Shown here piece after piece: positions 1-12,764 of a DNA stretch of 64,000 bases. Under the pieces are notes generated by a model. That model did not search any database and was not told where the DNA came from. It was given only the letters and a program-made list of their open reading frames with translations. Position numbers and translations under genes: made by a program. This DNA comes from Branchiostoma lanceolatum (taxonomy: Eukaryota > Chordata > Leptocardii > Amphioxiformes > Branchiostomatidae). The stretch's first letter is position 1. The number at the start of each line of letters is the position of its first letter. The DNA lies in the NCBI RefSeq assembly GCF_035083965.1, contig NC_089731.1, positions 1,974,001 through 2,038,000 of the forward strand, in the 5' to 3' direction.

Positions 1-728
1 TACTGTTAGGTCATCACATTGTTGTCCTTCCGTCTTTTCTTGGAGTTGACTTCGCTGTCTCTGCTCTGAAAAGTAACACTTCTGGACTCTATCTTAAGGG
101 TGGCATACTACATCTGATACTAGTAATTCTTTCAGTTCTGGCAAAGAAAGTACATATGCCAGTAAAAGAAGGCTGGTAGCTGTTGTCTTTAGGAGAAAAC
201 TGGACAGCACTAAAATCCATGCAGCAAGTCATTTAAGCTGCAGTTTTGAAAATGATCAACAGGGGGCTCTGTTGAACATAGAGCTCAACCTATCTTTAAC
301 AATCCACACAAAAATTCCAAAATGTGGGCCCGGATGAACATTGATTATTATGTCCTTTGATAAAGGCCTATCGAATGCTCAAAACATTCATAATATCTCA
401 TGTATACAACCTTTCTTTATAATTCTTGTCACCAAAAACAAAACAAAACAGGTGAAAACACAAGTTTCTATGTAGAATTTTTGGTCAACACTGTCAGCCC
501 TTGGTGTAGAGTCCAGAAGCGATCTCTCTGCTGTTACTGTCTTTAACGATGTAACTTTTGTCTCAGCGCCTTTTCTGACTCATCTCTCTGTTTCTTCCAC
601 TCCATTCCATCCTGTATCACAGCATGCAGTGGGAAAGACCTACACAAACTCTTCCAGTCAAAAATTAAAAAAAAAACTCTTCCTCTTCTACATTTTTCTA
701 AAAAATATTTTTCTTGCCTCCTTTCCAG

Positions 729-3700
729 GAGCCCAGCCTGCGCGCTACGATGATGATGACTTTCCCCCGCCACCTCCTCCACAAGAGATGACGTCATACT
801 CCAGTGAGCCGTTGCCCCCGCCTCCGAACGTCGGGGAAGACTCCTTCCCTCCACCGCCTCCAGAAACCTCGTACGCCAAGCGCTCCAACGGCTACGCCGT
901 GACCAGACCCCAGGACCAGTACACCCCCTCCCCTACGAACCTCCCCTCATCCACCTACTCCCCTTCCCCAGCACAATCGTACTCTCCCCAACCCGCCCGT
1001 ACCTACACCCCTCCTTCCAGCACTCGCTCCTACTCCCCCACCACCCCCTCCCAGTCCACCTACAACCCCCCTCCTCGCACCTACACCCCTCCTCAGAGCA
1101 ACTACACCCCCCCTCAGAACAACTACACCCCCCCTCAGAACACCTACAACTCCTACAGCCCCACCAGTACCTACTCCTCATCCTCTTCATCCTACTCCAC
1201 CCCTGGGTCGTACAACCGTACAGCCGAAAAATCCATGTCCCAGCCGTACACCCCCCCTCAGAGCAACTACACCCCTCCTCAAAACAACTACACCCCCTCC
1301 ACGGCCGAGAAGTCCATGTCCCAACCGTACACCCCGCCGCAGCAGTCCCGGGGCAACGTGGGGCCCTCGCCGTCGTATTCCTCGCCGAACTCCAACATCC
1401 CATCCTTCAACGTGTCGGTCAACTCACCGGTGGCCAACCCGGCATCACCCCAGCCGCAGAGGTCAGCCGGGGTCACGCTGACGAAGAGCCCAGAAGAGGA
1501 ACTGGACGTTCTGACGAAATGTCTGGTGGACAAGATGGAGAACCCGGAGACAGACTTCTTTGGTAGGTGACCGTTTTTTTTCTAAAAAAAAAAAGATTTT
1601 TAATAAAGATTTTCTAAAAAGATAATGGAGAGCAACAGACAATCAAATGAACGCTAGTGGGTGTGAGTGAGAGTTATCCTTGATTGTCAATGTTACAGTA
1701 GTGATTCTTGTGAGATTGAAAAGGCCAATTTAGATTTTATTCAACGTGATACAATGTATTCTCGAAATGCAGCCATGGTATTTTGCTTCAAATCTTTGCT
1801 TTGATGATGTGAATTGCTGCACAATCAGATGGTCTTTTGTGTAAACTTTGTTTTAAATGCTTTATAATGTTTTGCTTCTATGCTTTTTAATTCACAACTG
1901 GACCACTATTCAAATAAACTAAGCTTAAGAATTTAACTCCTTACTTAACTGTAAACAAGAAGCTAAATATTGATTTGTATGTGAAGTTGAAAATGTAAAA
2001 TGCGGAAGATTCTGGATGGTTGTAATTTGTTTTACAGGAGGTGAGATTGTAGCAGACACTGTGACATGGCACGCCAACTTGCACGGAAATTAACCGCTGC
2101 TTGAATCTGCACAGGCTGGGGTTCAGATTTTTGTCCTGTACAACATCTAGGGTTCATCAATTACACATTCAAGTTTGAATTTGAATTTTGGAATATTAAA
2201 AATATTTACAAAATGGTCTCTACCTTAGTACCTGCATGCTCATATGATGTTACCAATTCTTGATCACAGATTGAAATGCCCAGAAGTTGTTTAATGTCTA
2301 AATTGGGGAAAACAAGAAGAGAGCAAGAATCTCCATTCTTACTTTATCAAAAATTAAGTGCATTGGCAGTATCCTGATCACAAGGATGGTACAATGTAGT
2401 TTGATTCCTTAATCCTGGACACTCTTGCCCTTACGCAACATCCTAGCAGTTTTGCATTTAAGACGCAAGAGCTAAGAATTCTTAGGTACTGTAGAGAAGC
2501 CGCTACACTTTTCAAAAAGAGTTGAGGTGTACATTGTTCTGATCCAATTTGAATATTTTCTCAGTTTGTATCTTCCAACTAGAATTACGGAAATGCTGCT
2601 TATGCAAAATGGTTGATACTAATAGCTTTATCAGTAATGAAATAAAGAAAGATTACAATTTTTTTTTTAAATGACAAAAGATGGGAAGACAAGAGAATAT
2701 CTGATGTTGTACAAAACCAAATCTTGAATCTGAGCCTGTGTGGTTTTAAACTGCAGCAACCGTTAAAACATTCATAACGCTCGATATAGAATTATGAGTT
2801 GCCGAGGGAGCAATCTTTCATGCACGTGTATCACTACGGAATAAGTATGTTCTTTTATTTTGTTTTCAATTTGTAATTTCAACAAACTTTCTTACTTCAC
2901 CAAACATACCTCTTAATTATAATCTCTCTTTTGATATTTTAACACACTTTTATCAACAACTTCACTGAAATACTTTGTACCTTAAACAAAAACTTATAAC
3001 TCTTAATTTTCTAAGTGTGCATGTTTTGGAAATAACCAGCTGAAGAAGAGACATTTTACATTGTCAATGTACTTAATAAGATAACATTGCTAAGAAACTG
3101 GTTTTAGACAAGATACTCTTTTACAATGTTTGTACAATTTTTTTTTCAATTTGTGTTATGTACATGTAAAACAAGCAGAACAAAATCAAACATGAGAAAA
3201 AAAGTTGTATTCAATTTGTCCTTTTTGTAAAGAAGCCAGTTTCTTGCATTATTACTCCTAATGATAGGAAAATGTCCATGAGTCTCTACTATGAGTATAA
3301 ATGTTATAACAATGGCTCTAACGCCTGTGTATTTCCCTACTGTGTGTGTGTTGTGTAGGTATCTGTGGGAACTGTGGGCAGAAGGTGGTGGTGGACGAGG
3401 AGGGCTGCTCCGCCATGGACAAGGTGTTCCACGTCAAGTGCTTCACCTGCACCACCTGTGGTAGGTCGCGACCTCGGGTCAAAGGTTGACCTCCAGGTCA
3501 CCACTGGCACCATAGGTCGATAGTTTTACCAAACTACCAGCATGGGTCAACTGTTGAGCGCGTTGGTGCAATAATAATAGAATGTGTAGTTATGTTTCTT
3601 GTACTTACTTACCAAGGCTTTCTAGACATTACAAATGCTGACAGAAACAAATGTTCCAGCTGAATGACCTTGAAATCTGCAATGTCTATTGTCAGTACTA

Positions 3701-6700
3701 GACAATTCTTAACGTGTTCTTTAACCTGAGTCTTGCCGTATGTTTCTTCTTCATATATTATGTCTTCTGAAACTCCAACTGGTAGAAGTAGTGACCACCG
3801 TGTGGTACTGTAACCATGGTAATGACCTGTGTCAAATGGTTGCCTTGGTAGCGACCCGTGCCATACGGTCTCCGTGGTAACGACCTCTCTCCTCCTCTGC
3901 TTCCCCAGGGGGTCGTCTGAGCGGCAAGCCCTTCTATGCTATGGAGAACCACCCGTATTGTGAGGAGTGCTACATCGTAAGTAGTGCGCTTTGTTTGTGA
4001 TCAGCTGTTCACTGTTTGTGTTCCGCCCTCTTTAGGTGCCAAGCTTCACGGAAAATCGTTTTACGCGGTCGAGGCTCAACCAACGTGCGAGGATTGCTAC
4101 ATCGTGAGTAAGAAGGGGCCGCCCAACGGAATGTACCCTTTTATTTTCCCCCGAACCCGTTTTTCCTTTTGTGGTCTGCAGTTTTTCCCCCCTTCTGCGT
4201 GGATTAATGGTACATTCCTTGGGTGTATGGCATGCATGTGGCTCGGTACACTTCAGTTGCATGGGGGAGCCTAGCATCAAAGTGTAGATTATCTGTATAA
4301 AAACATGGAAACTTGCTTCTATTCTGCCTTGTTTATCTTACTCTTTGGCAAACTAGTGGTAGAAATTGGTGAGCAATGGGAATGGAAAAATGTGTAGCTG
4401 CAAAATGCAAAATACGGCAACAAGAATTTTGGGTGACTTTGGTGAGTCTTTTCTCCATTGCAAATTTGCTTGCTATTAGTACTTCAAAATTAGTAAAACT
4501 TACAAAATAATGAACACTGTTTACATGCAGTAGACTGAAATTGCATAACCATGTCTTAAGTTAAAAACTACTTGAAAAAATATATACTGTACAGTGTCTT
4601 GTATATTTCCAAAAGAAAATAACTATACTATTTCAAACTAACCAAAATCTGACATAACACAGTTTACTAGAAAGACGCATGAATATCATGTTCTAAATCT
4701 GTCCTTTTATTGAGCCATAAGAACAATAGTTGACAAAAGTCAGGCTTTTGTTCTTATTACCCCAATAACGGACAGTTTTAGAATGTGCTATTTGTGTGAA
4801 CTGACGAAACCTAAAACCTTGACTCTAATGAAAATCCGCAGGTTCCCTCCTCTTCTGAGACCTGGTCTGTGGGCATGCCACCCCTTCTGCTTACTGTAGA
4901 TGGTTCAATCCTGTGACCTCTGACATGGCATGCTGTTCTGTAGTGTAACCCGATACTATCAGAAATTTTGAAAAGTCAAGTGGCTCTTCCATGAAAGATT
5001 TTCTTCAGAAAGACTTCATAAAGTTCTTTGAAATTTCCTTGACACATAGTCAAATTTGCAAAATTGGCATCACCAAATCCTGTGCACTGGAATCCATGAT
5101 GTCACTCAGATTTCTCAGAAATTGCTGTCACAAATTGCCGTGCACATGATGCAGTGATGACACCAAGGCAGCAAACGTATCTTTCACCTGAAGGCCACTT
5201 GACAGTTTTTAACCTCAGAGTCTTTAACAGTTACTGTACTGGTTATCAAGGCAGGGCTCAATATGAACTGTTCCACAATGTCAATGAGAAAATAACAGTC
5301 AAAGACCCGATACGCACTGGAAAAATGTTCTGGACGTACCTCAGGCATTTTTATGTCTGACTTTGTCGTGAATGTACAACGTACGGGCCATAAAACTGCT
5401 TGACGTGCGGGTCCGGTTCACACCCAGGAAAAATGGTGACGAACGTCATTGTTGTACGTCCAGAAAATGTTCCCAGTGTGTATCGGGTAAAAGCTGCAAT
5501 ATTTTCAAATACATTTCTACACTGCCAAGAACCGATTCTGGAGTGCCCCTCAAATCGGCATGAAAATGCCGTCACTATAAAAGTTAATGTTTTTTTTTAA
5601 ACTTTTGGACATTATATTTGAGCCCTGCAAAGTGACTTTACATTGTGTAATATACCTGTTATATAGTTTTCCCAGTATAGTTGATGAAAACCCTTGTTCC
5701 TGCCCCCTCCCTACCTTTTACAGAACTCCCTTGAGAAGTGCTCTGTGTGTTCCAAGCCCATCATGGAAAGGGTAAGTGTCAAGTTATCATTCACGACAGG
5801 AGCTTCTTCATCAGACTACTCAGAACAATCCTGAGACTTAGTGCCAAGTTGTTAGATATGACAAGTTGTTAGAGATGAAAAAATGAGCTGTTGCAATGTT
5901 CCGGTAAAAACTAACAATGCTTACATCAAAGGGCACCTTTTCCATTTGATTGATGCAGAATGAAGATCTAGAAGACGCATCCTAAAGGCACATTCAATAT
6001 TATATACAACCGACCCTTGCTGTGCCCTTTAACATAGACATAGTCTGTTTAACGAAAATTCCCGCTATCCCCGGGACCTTTTCGGCTCCTAGGGGCTGAC
6101 CAGTTACGGGCGGCTGCTAAAAGAGCTATTCAAACTGGCTATACTACCTTTAACACTGATACTAAAGGTTAGATATACCAACTGTACAATAGAGGTACAG
6201 AAGCTGGTATATGTTACGGCAAAGGGCTGCTATACAGGCTCTACAGATACTAATGACCATTTTATTCTAATGAGATAACATGTTGCCTTGTAGATTCTGC
6301 GTGCCACGGGAAAGCCGTACCACCCCGCCTGCTTCACGTGTGTCGTGTGCGGAAAGAGCCTGGACGGAATCCCCTTCACCGTGGACGCCACCAACCAGAT
6401 CCACTGTATCGAGGACTTCCACAAGTAAGACCTAACTTGCTTTGAAAAGGTGAAAAGTTGCTGTAAAATAGGCCACAGCAAGTAAATTTTATGGATGACG
6501 TTCTCTACTGACTCCAAATTTAATGCGGGAGGGCGAAAAAAAAAGATTGGTAAAAAAAAACAAGATGGCAAAACAGACACCATAAGTGTTATACCCGTTA
6601 ATAAAGAATTGAAGCGACAAAACATGGTATCACAGCCAAGGAGTCTTCTATTCCAAACCTGAATCCAAGAAGTGTACAAAAGTGCCTAAGGGCACAGATC

Positions 6701-7563
6701 AGCTCCTGTTAGGACTTGAACCTGTGATCTCTATAGTTACTGATTGCTACCACCTATAACGGTCAGCAGTTTTTGAAAAATAACCAATGTTGTGTTTCAG
6801 CTTCAAAGTTCATCTGTGTTGGCAGAAATCATTCTGAAAAGTTTTTAACTGTAATTTCCAACACAAAAATTGGACTTACCCAAATTTTCAACTGTACAAC
6901 ACCACTTTTTGTCAAGGAGTGAGCAATCCACCGCTGGGATGACGTCACATTATGCAGATAGCACAATTGACTCGGTGAGCAGTGGATCATAAGTAGCAGA
7001 AAGTCTGTGGCGCCCGCCGTCTCTGTTGAGGGATGGTTGTAGGGCCCTGATGAAAATGGCTTCCTTGATTCCTCTATCAAAGAAGTCCGGCTCAGAGTCC
7101 AAGATTTTGACTTTATATAATGTCGTGTTTTGTTGCCGCCCCTGTAGGAAGTTCGCCCCGCGGTGCTCGGTGTGCCACGAGCCAATCATGCCGGAGCCCG
7201 GCCAGGAGGAAACCATCCGCATCGTCGCCATGGACCGCAGCTTCCACGTCGGATGCTACAAGTGCGAGGTACGCAAATTCTTTTAGTTTTGCGGTGAAAA
7301 GGTTTGGTAGTCTTAAGTCGGAGTCCAAATAGGGGTTTTTGCAAGGAAGCTGGTCCAAGAAACATGTACACAACTGGTTTGACCTTACTTAAAGGAAAAT
7401 TAATCATCACTGTGATCTTTTTTTCCCTCAGGACTGCGGCATGGTGCTGTCCTCCGAGGCTGATGGGCGGGGCTGCTATCCCCTTGACGACCACATTCTG
7501 TGCCGCGACTGCAACGCCAAGCGGATACAAGCCCTGTCGGCACGGATATCCACCGAACTATAG
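729..7563 (+). CDS. Zyxin/LPP/TRIP6-family LIM protein (5' end outside window)
   Basis: Focal-adhesion/actin adaptor family. Exons by frame and GT-AG sites: 729-1562, 3359-3460, one of 3909-3976 or 4036-4103, 5724-5771, 6294-6424, 7148-7268, 7432-7563 (stop TAG). The first visible exon starts in phase 1 after a good acceptor, so earlier coding exons lie upstream. It encodes a Pro/Tyr/Ser-rich region with two acidic-FPPPPP motifs ([10 protein letters not shown] and [10 protein letters not shown]), which are Ena/VASP EVH1 ligands in zyxin and LPP, then YTPPQ repeats. Three LIM domains follow: LIM1 from exons 2-3, LIM2 from 5724-6424, LIM3 from 7148-7563. The protein ends in STEL, a class I PDZ ligand resembling the C-terminus of LPP. 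Family assignment is strong; choosing between zyxin, LPP and TRIP6 needs phylogeny. Invertebrates may have one pro-orthologue. Confidence 0.9.
1563..3358 (+). other. Intron of LIM gene, nothing recognised
   Basis: A 1.8-kb AT-rich intron with a GTAGGT donor and a TGTGTAG acceptor behind a short TG-rich run. I see no coding exon or RNA gene in it. The 4104-5723, 5772-6293 and 6425-7147 introns are likewise without recognised content. Confidence 0.6.
3909..3976 (+). other. Alternative exon 3a of LIM1 (second zinc knuckle)
   Basis: This is a 68-nt exon between a CCCCAG acceptor and a GTAAGT donor. It begins one base into a codon and ends in phase 0. It encodes the second half of LIM1 ([18 protein letters not shown]), which supplies the last Cys-x2-Cys zinc pair. 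Both flanking splice phases fit exons 3359-3460 and 5724-5771. Confidence 0.85.
4036..4103 (+). other. Alternative exon 3b of LIM1, duplicate of exon 3a
   Basis: A second exon of exactly 68 nt in the same phases, with a TTTAG acceptor and GTGAGT donor. It encodes a diverged copy of the same half-LIM ([18 protein letters not shown]) and keeps the zinc-binding Cys pair. Only 59 nt separate it from exon 3a. Including both would add 136 nt and break the frame, so the pair is probably mutually exclusive. Confidence 0.8.
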
Positions 7564-8890
7564 ACAGAACAGCAGTGAACTCTACTTCTGTTGGCATTCT
7601 ACAGAACATTGCATCTACATGCTCTTTGATGTGTACTACAGAATAGTAGAACAAGGTTATGTACTGTATTATAGAACAGCAAACAGAATGGTGAATGCTA
7701 CTATTCTGTCTGCATTCTACAGAACATTTCATCTACATGCTCTTTAATGTGTACTACAGAATAATAGAAGAACGATATGTACTGTATTATAGAACAGCAG
7801 ACAGAATGGGGAGCTTTAAAAAAACATTGCATTTACATACTCATTTGATATGTTCAGCACAATAGAAAAACGTGTAGCTGATTATAGAACAGCAGACAAA
7901 ATTATCTGTGCTACAGAACTCTACATTCTACAGAATAGTAGAGCTCTAGAACCACTGTGTATAGAACCGTTTCAGTCTACTGAATCATAGAACATTGTAA
8001 TGAATGAACACATTAAGGATGGCAAAAGAAAAAGTCAAAAGGGCTACAGATTTGCAGAATACTAAACAGGACAAAATTACTGCTATGCATATTGTAGAAC
8101 AGTACATCTATATTGCACTGGAAAGCAATTCGCTAATCACCAAAGTACATAACAGTTGTGGCTGCTGGCATATTATAACAAAGACACATTCTGCCACACA
8201 AATTATAGAGCTTATTGTGTCGGAAGTGATACTAGTAGGTTGACAACATGGAAGCCATAGAGACAGTAGAATGATATAGAACAGAACTGTTACTTACAAA
8301 ACCCATATAGGAACACATGGAGCTATAGGTTATAGAACTGCAGGAGAGTAAATGCTTCATTGTACAGAATTGCAGCTATGCACAGATCAGAACTTCATAT
8401 GTTCACTCTGTCAAAGAACAGTGAATTCCAGTTATAGGGCTTTTAATCTAAATGATACATAGATGAATATGTAGTAAAGCTATGCATTTTACAGGGCAAC
8501 ACATATGTATATTTTACCCTATCCACTGTTTAAGTCAGGAACAGTGACTGAACAATAGTCACAGAATATAAGACTGCACAGTTGAGAAATAGAATTACAA
8601 AGTAATGGTAGGAGCAGCAATAAGTGATAGAATTTTACGAAGAATTTGGCAGAATTATGAGGTGTTTGTTCGCAAATTGCAAGAACTATATTTGTACCTT
8701 TGCAAAGAGGTAATAGTTTGACAGACTTAAGAATGAGTACAGAGAGAAAGACTGTGCCTTACGTAGAAGAAAGAATTTGAGAAGTGGAGAATTTTTTTTA
8801 CATCTTCGATGTAATTTTGAAATGTTGCACTGTTTACAGAATGGAGGATTTTTTACGAGTTCACAGGAAAATTGGGAACCAAATATTAAA
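7564..8890 (+). other. Probable 3' UTR of LIM gene
   Basis: Non-coding sequence directly after the LIM stop codon, with many scattered copies of a 'tatagaacag / tacagaat' type phrase. The only poly(A)-like hexamer I noted is ATTAAA near 8885-8890. I found no AATAAA, so the true 3' end is not fixed. Confidence 0.35.
7594..7830 (+). repeat. 118-bp tandem repeat, two clear copies plus degraded copies
   Basis: The phrase beginning gcattctacagaacatt occurs at 7594 and again at 7712, a period of 118 bp, with most of the following bases shared. Weaker, shorter copies continue to about 7990. It begins right after the LIM stop codon, so it probably lies in the 3' UTR. Confidence 0.75.
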
Positions 8891-11100
8891 ATGCTTACTA
8901 CTTATTAACTTGATAACTAGAGCTAGTAGTGTTAACTACTTGCTAATCAGGTTTTGAAGAGTCTGTATATGATGAGAAGCAGATAGTAATAACTTGTATC
9001 AGAATTAGTGATGGACTGTGAAGTTGTCCAAGATGGCTGCCAAAAAGTTCTGTGAGAAAAGTTCCAAGGTGGTTTTTGCATAACAGTTATGGGTATTGCA
9101 GGAGCACAATCAGAGAACCACTTGCCTCTACTACATTGTATGTAACTACTTACCACTGTTTATAGCTATTTTGAGAGAGAATTAGTCGGTGAACATTTAT
9201 GAAAATAAGTATAGATTTCATCCACGTAAGGTTAGGTGGACTATTGGTCGAAAATGAGGGAGTTTTCGCCATGTCACTTGTAGCATTTTTAACTTCCAGC
9301 GTAACCAAAGCACCCCTGTATTTAATTTAGAGTGGATTTTCATGATCAAATGTTTCCTGACTTGGACTATTGCACTTGCCATATACAAATGAGGGTGTTT
9401 TTAAACCTTTCAGCAGCAATTACACTATGCGTATAACAATCACTAACATTTGGATAAAATTACATATCTTGCTCATTGGTATATAATAGTACATTTTATA
9501 TATAACGTTACACAGTTCAAAGAGACAACACTTGAAATGAACTTAGAGCTCTATCTAGTGATATATACGTGTACAGTCATATGTACTTGTAACTTTCTCA
9601 ATATACCCCAAAGCTTAATATAAGCTGTAACTGTTTAAGCAGACCACAATACCCAAAATCTGCCAATTTTGTCAGTGACGCACCTAATTTGTAACTCAGT
9701 GGGAAAAAAATCTTTATAGAAACTGTGCGGAATTATTTTTTGAATGAGGTGATGACACATAATCAGCATTATCCTGACCAATCAGGATGTTTTTGAATAT
9801 ATTATAGAGGACGTTGTGATTGGTGCATTTCCAACCAATCAGGCGTAAGGGGCATTGTGGTCAGCTGCTATAGTATTGCTTTGTCATAGGGTACATTTTA
9901 TGTACCTGGTAAAGTTAAACATCTTTTAATGTATACTAGATGAATGGTAAGTGAGTTGTACTTTCCATATTTGCATCATACTGATTGCATATTGTATGGG
10001 AAAGTAGGAAATGTTCCTTATGTGGCATATCCACAGCTTTGTGTACTCCTGATTTTGAGACTTGTTTGTCAATGCCTTGTAATCGATGAGGGAAATATTT
10101 TACGTAAACTCGTTTCCTCAAAGTTGAGCATAGAATGACAATTTTGATTAGTAAACTTTTGTTTCAAGAACTTCATACTTGCCAATGAGCTAGGATATGT
10201 ATTGTATTCTTAGTAGTCTCAGCTTGTGCTTGTACTAAAAGTATTTTTTATTGATTGTGCCAGCTTCATATGTTAGTTGTATCTGGTGATGTGTATGTAA
10301 TGTTATTTTATGTTAGACGTGCTTTCAGTAAAACGGCAAAGTGTTAAACACTTGCTTGGAACACTTCCGTGTTAATCAATTGTAAACAGCTTCAAATATG
10401 TATAAAATGTTACGCATTTCCTGAATAGATGTCTTGCTATCGAAGTGACTTTTGTGTGGGGTTTTTGTTTTCTTTACTGTAACGTAGTTGGCACATGCGT
10501 TGGCACACAGAATAATAATGCGATGAGCTTATATTGCTTTTAATCGACATGCGACCATAGATGCGTTATGTGGGTAATCAGGAGTAGCCGCGGGGTCAAG
10601 TAGGGTCATCGTTTGAAAAATGGCGGCTAGTTGGGTTTGTCCTTTGCAGTGACGCTTTCTACATCTTGAGGTCAGATTTAAGACGTTGGTATAAAGTGTA
10701 TACTACACAGTCATGGATTTAAAGAATATCTAGTAGATTCTGTTGTATCTTAGGTAGGCGATAATTGTAAGCACACGGCGTATCGTGTAACTACAGCAGT
10801 AACGTTATGTCCGCGTCTTGATTCAGAGACACCTTTTTACGTTTTACTAATTTAAGTGGGATAATATCTACCGTTTCCCATATTCAGGAACCTTCAAACC
10901 ACCGTTTACTATAAAATCTTTTAGGAGCCTTTAGTGTTGTTTTTTTGTATTGTTTACTAAACAATGGAGAGGGCAATGGAGGGCAGACGTTTCTCGGCTG
11001 ACTGGTTCGAGTGGCGGTGGAGGACTGACACTCGACATAAGTCAAGTCACCACTAACAATCATGTTGAACTAATATTGAGAAAGTAATGGGACACGGAGG
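8891..11100. other. Intergenic stretch between LIM gene and ROCO gene A
   Basis: AT-rich sequence with no coding exon I can support. A YY1-like AAAATGGCGGC sits near 10616-10627, possibly marking a promoter. CCAAT/ATTGG words cluster at 9770-9845, but I see no associated gene. Confidence 0.4.
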
Positions 11101-11400
11101 TATTCAGTTCAAACTGTTTAATCACAGTAATGCAAAATGTATATTTAACGATACATGTATAACATGTATAATTTATAACATTATATAACATGTAAGAACA
11201 CAGCAGAAGAGGAACAAAAACTGCAGGCTCTAAACGCCACGTTACGAGATTGTTGTGTTTGATCACAGCAATGCAAAATGTATATTGAACGTTAACGTTA
11301 CATGTATAACATGTGTAAAGCGCAACAAAAACTGCAGGTTTACAACGCCACATTACGGGAATGCTAGAACTGTACACCGTTGTGTAGAATTTCCTTACCG
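11101..11400 (-). repeat. 3' flank of ROCO gene A, shared with gene C and internally duplicated
   Basis: The block around 11123-11250 (aatcacagtaatgcaaaatg, then ACATGTATAACATGTATAA words, then aactgcaggct) is repeated at about 11262-11360. It is also found downstream of gene C at 33228-33350. It sits in the likely 3' UTR of both genes, so the last exons of A and C were duplicated together with downstream sequence. Confidence 0.75.
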
Positions 11401-11592
11401 TTCCACCTCATTTTATGTCTGTAAAGTTATGCACTTTAAGATTCTTCTGACTTGTCCATGTATGTTGCTAAGAGATGTGATGCAATGTAAAATGTCCTGT
11501 AAAATTTGGCGTTTTTCAGGAAAATTCCATTCTTTGAGAGAAATGTTCGATCTGACATTAGAAGCAAAAGTAGTTCAGTGTCAATGACATTG

Positions 11593-12764
11593 TCACTGCG
11601 GAATGCCACACTCTTCCATGAACTTCCTGTGCGACTCTTCCCAGTATTTTGATGCCAGCAGTCTGTCTTTCAGCCGTTTTGCGGCCTCGAACTCCGCAGG
11701 GCCGCCCTTCAGGACCTTGATGATGCGCTTCGCCAGTCTTTCTGCCACCACGTCGTCGCTTCCGTCCATGTCTACGATTGGGCGGTCGAAATCCGGGCCT
11801 TTGCTTTCCAGGAACTCTGCTAGTCCTGAGTTGCTGGACACGAGGACCGGAACGCCTGCAGCGATGGCCTCGAGACCGACCAGTCCGAACGGCTCTGCGC
11901 GTGACGGCATCAGGACCAGGTGAGCTTCTTGGAAATCTCTGCTCAGCTGGTGCCGTGTGCCGTACTTCAGAGGTGTGAAGTGGCATGTGCCCTTCGCAAT
12001 GATGGTTTGGATGATTTCCTTACTTTCAGCGCTGACGCCGCGGATTCGCAACCTTGCCTTTGGGAATCTGTCCAGAACCTTGCCCATGGCCTTTACCAAT
12101 AGATCGTAGCCTTTCAACTTCTCGACGCCCCTGACCCTGCCGACTGTCAGCACCGTTTTGGTCTCTGCTTCGACATAAGTCACATTCATTTGACTGAAGA
12201 TGTCAGAAGGCTTCGGCAGAAACATATGGTGCGGCTTGGAGAGTCTGATCTGGGTTTTGTAGTAATCATGCATTGTTGGCCCAACGGAGAACACCACATC
12301 GGCCTCTTCCATGTCTTCGCGGATAGCTTCCATCTTGTCTCCAATGCTCATCACCTTGTCATCGCTCTTGTGGTGCTCAGTGTCTTCCGGCATGACGTGA
12401 TTGTAGAGGATGAACTTGGCGGACGGAAGACGTTCTTTCTTGATATTTCTAGCAGCTGTGCTAGTGACATCAGCATGGCCAACGATGACGCCTACATTCA
12501 ATGGAAGGTGTGGATAGCGGCTTTTGTGATCGTTGGTGAGCCAGTCTAGCTTTGGTGAACTTTCTTCACAGCCTGAAGTTTTAGGTTCAAGCAAGCGAAT
12601 GCCATTTCTCTGTGCTTCTAGCTTTTCCTCCTCCGAAGCGTTTAACACAGTGCAGAGAACATTTGCTCCTTCAGTAAGAAGATCCATCAGCTGACCGTTG
12701 ATGGTGGAAATGCCGCCCTTGGAAGTCCCGAATTCGTCATTGACCAGCAGCACAACAGGTTTGT
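11593..12764 (-). other. GT-B (GT4-like) glycosyltransferase module of gene A
   Basis: A single terminal exon starting in phase 1. The N-terminal part has VVLLVNDEFGTSKGG, matching the glycine-rich loop of GT-B enzymes. The C-terminal part has EPFGLVGLEAIAAGVPV, the E-x7-E nucleotide-sugar signature of glycosyltransferase group 1. No signal or membrane segment is present, so in gene A the enzyme would be cytosolic. Sugar donor and acceptor cannot be told from sequence. Confidence 0.85.

Noticed and set aside
933..1403. Cys/Gly-rich open frame opposite the proline-rich LIM exon
   Set aside because: Antisense of low-complexity Pro/Tyr codons; no start context, splice signals or domain.
5154..5775. 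Short open frames in the intron before LIM2
   Set aside because: Several overlapping short frames on both strands without domains; the real exon 5724-5771 uses one of these frames only by splicing.
10616..10627. Promoter of an unseen gene at a YY1-like site
   Set aside because: A single motif without a TATA box, CpG-rich context or following exon is not enough.
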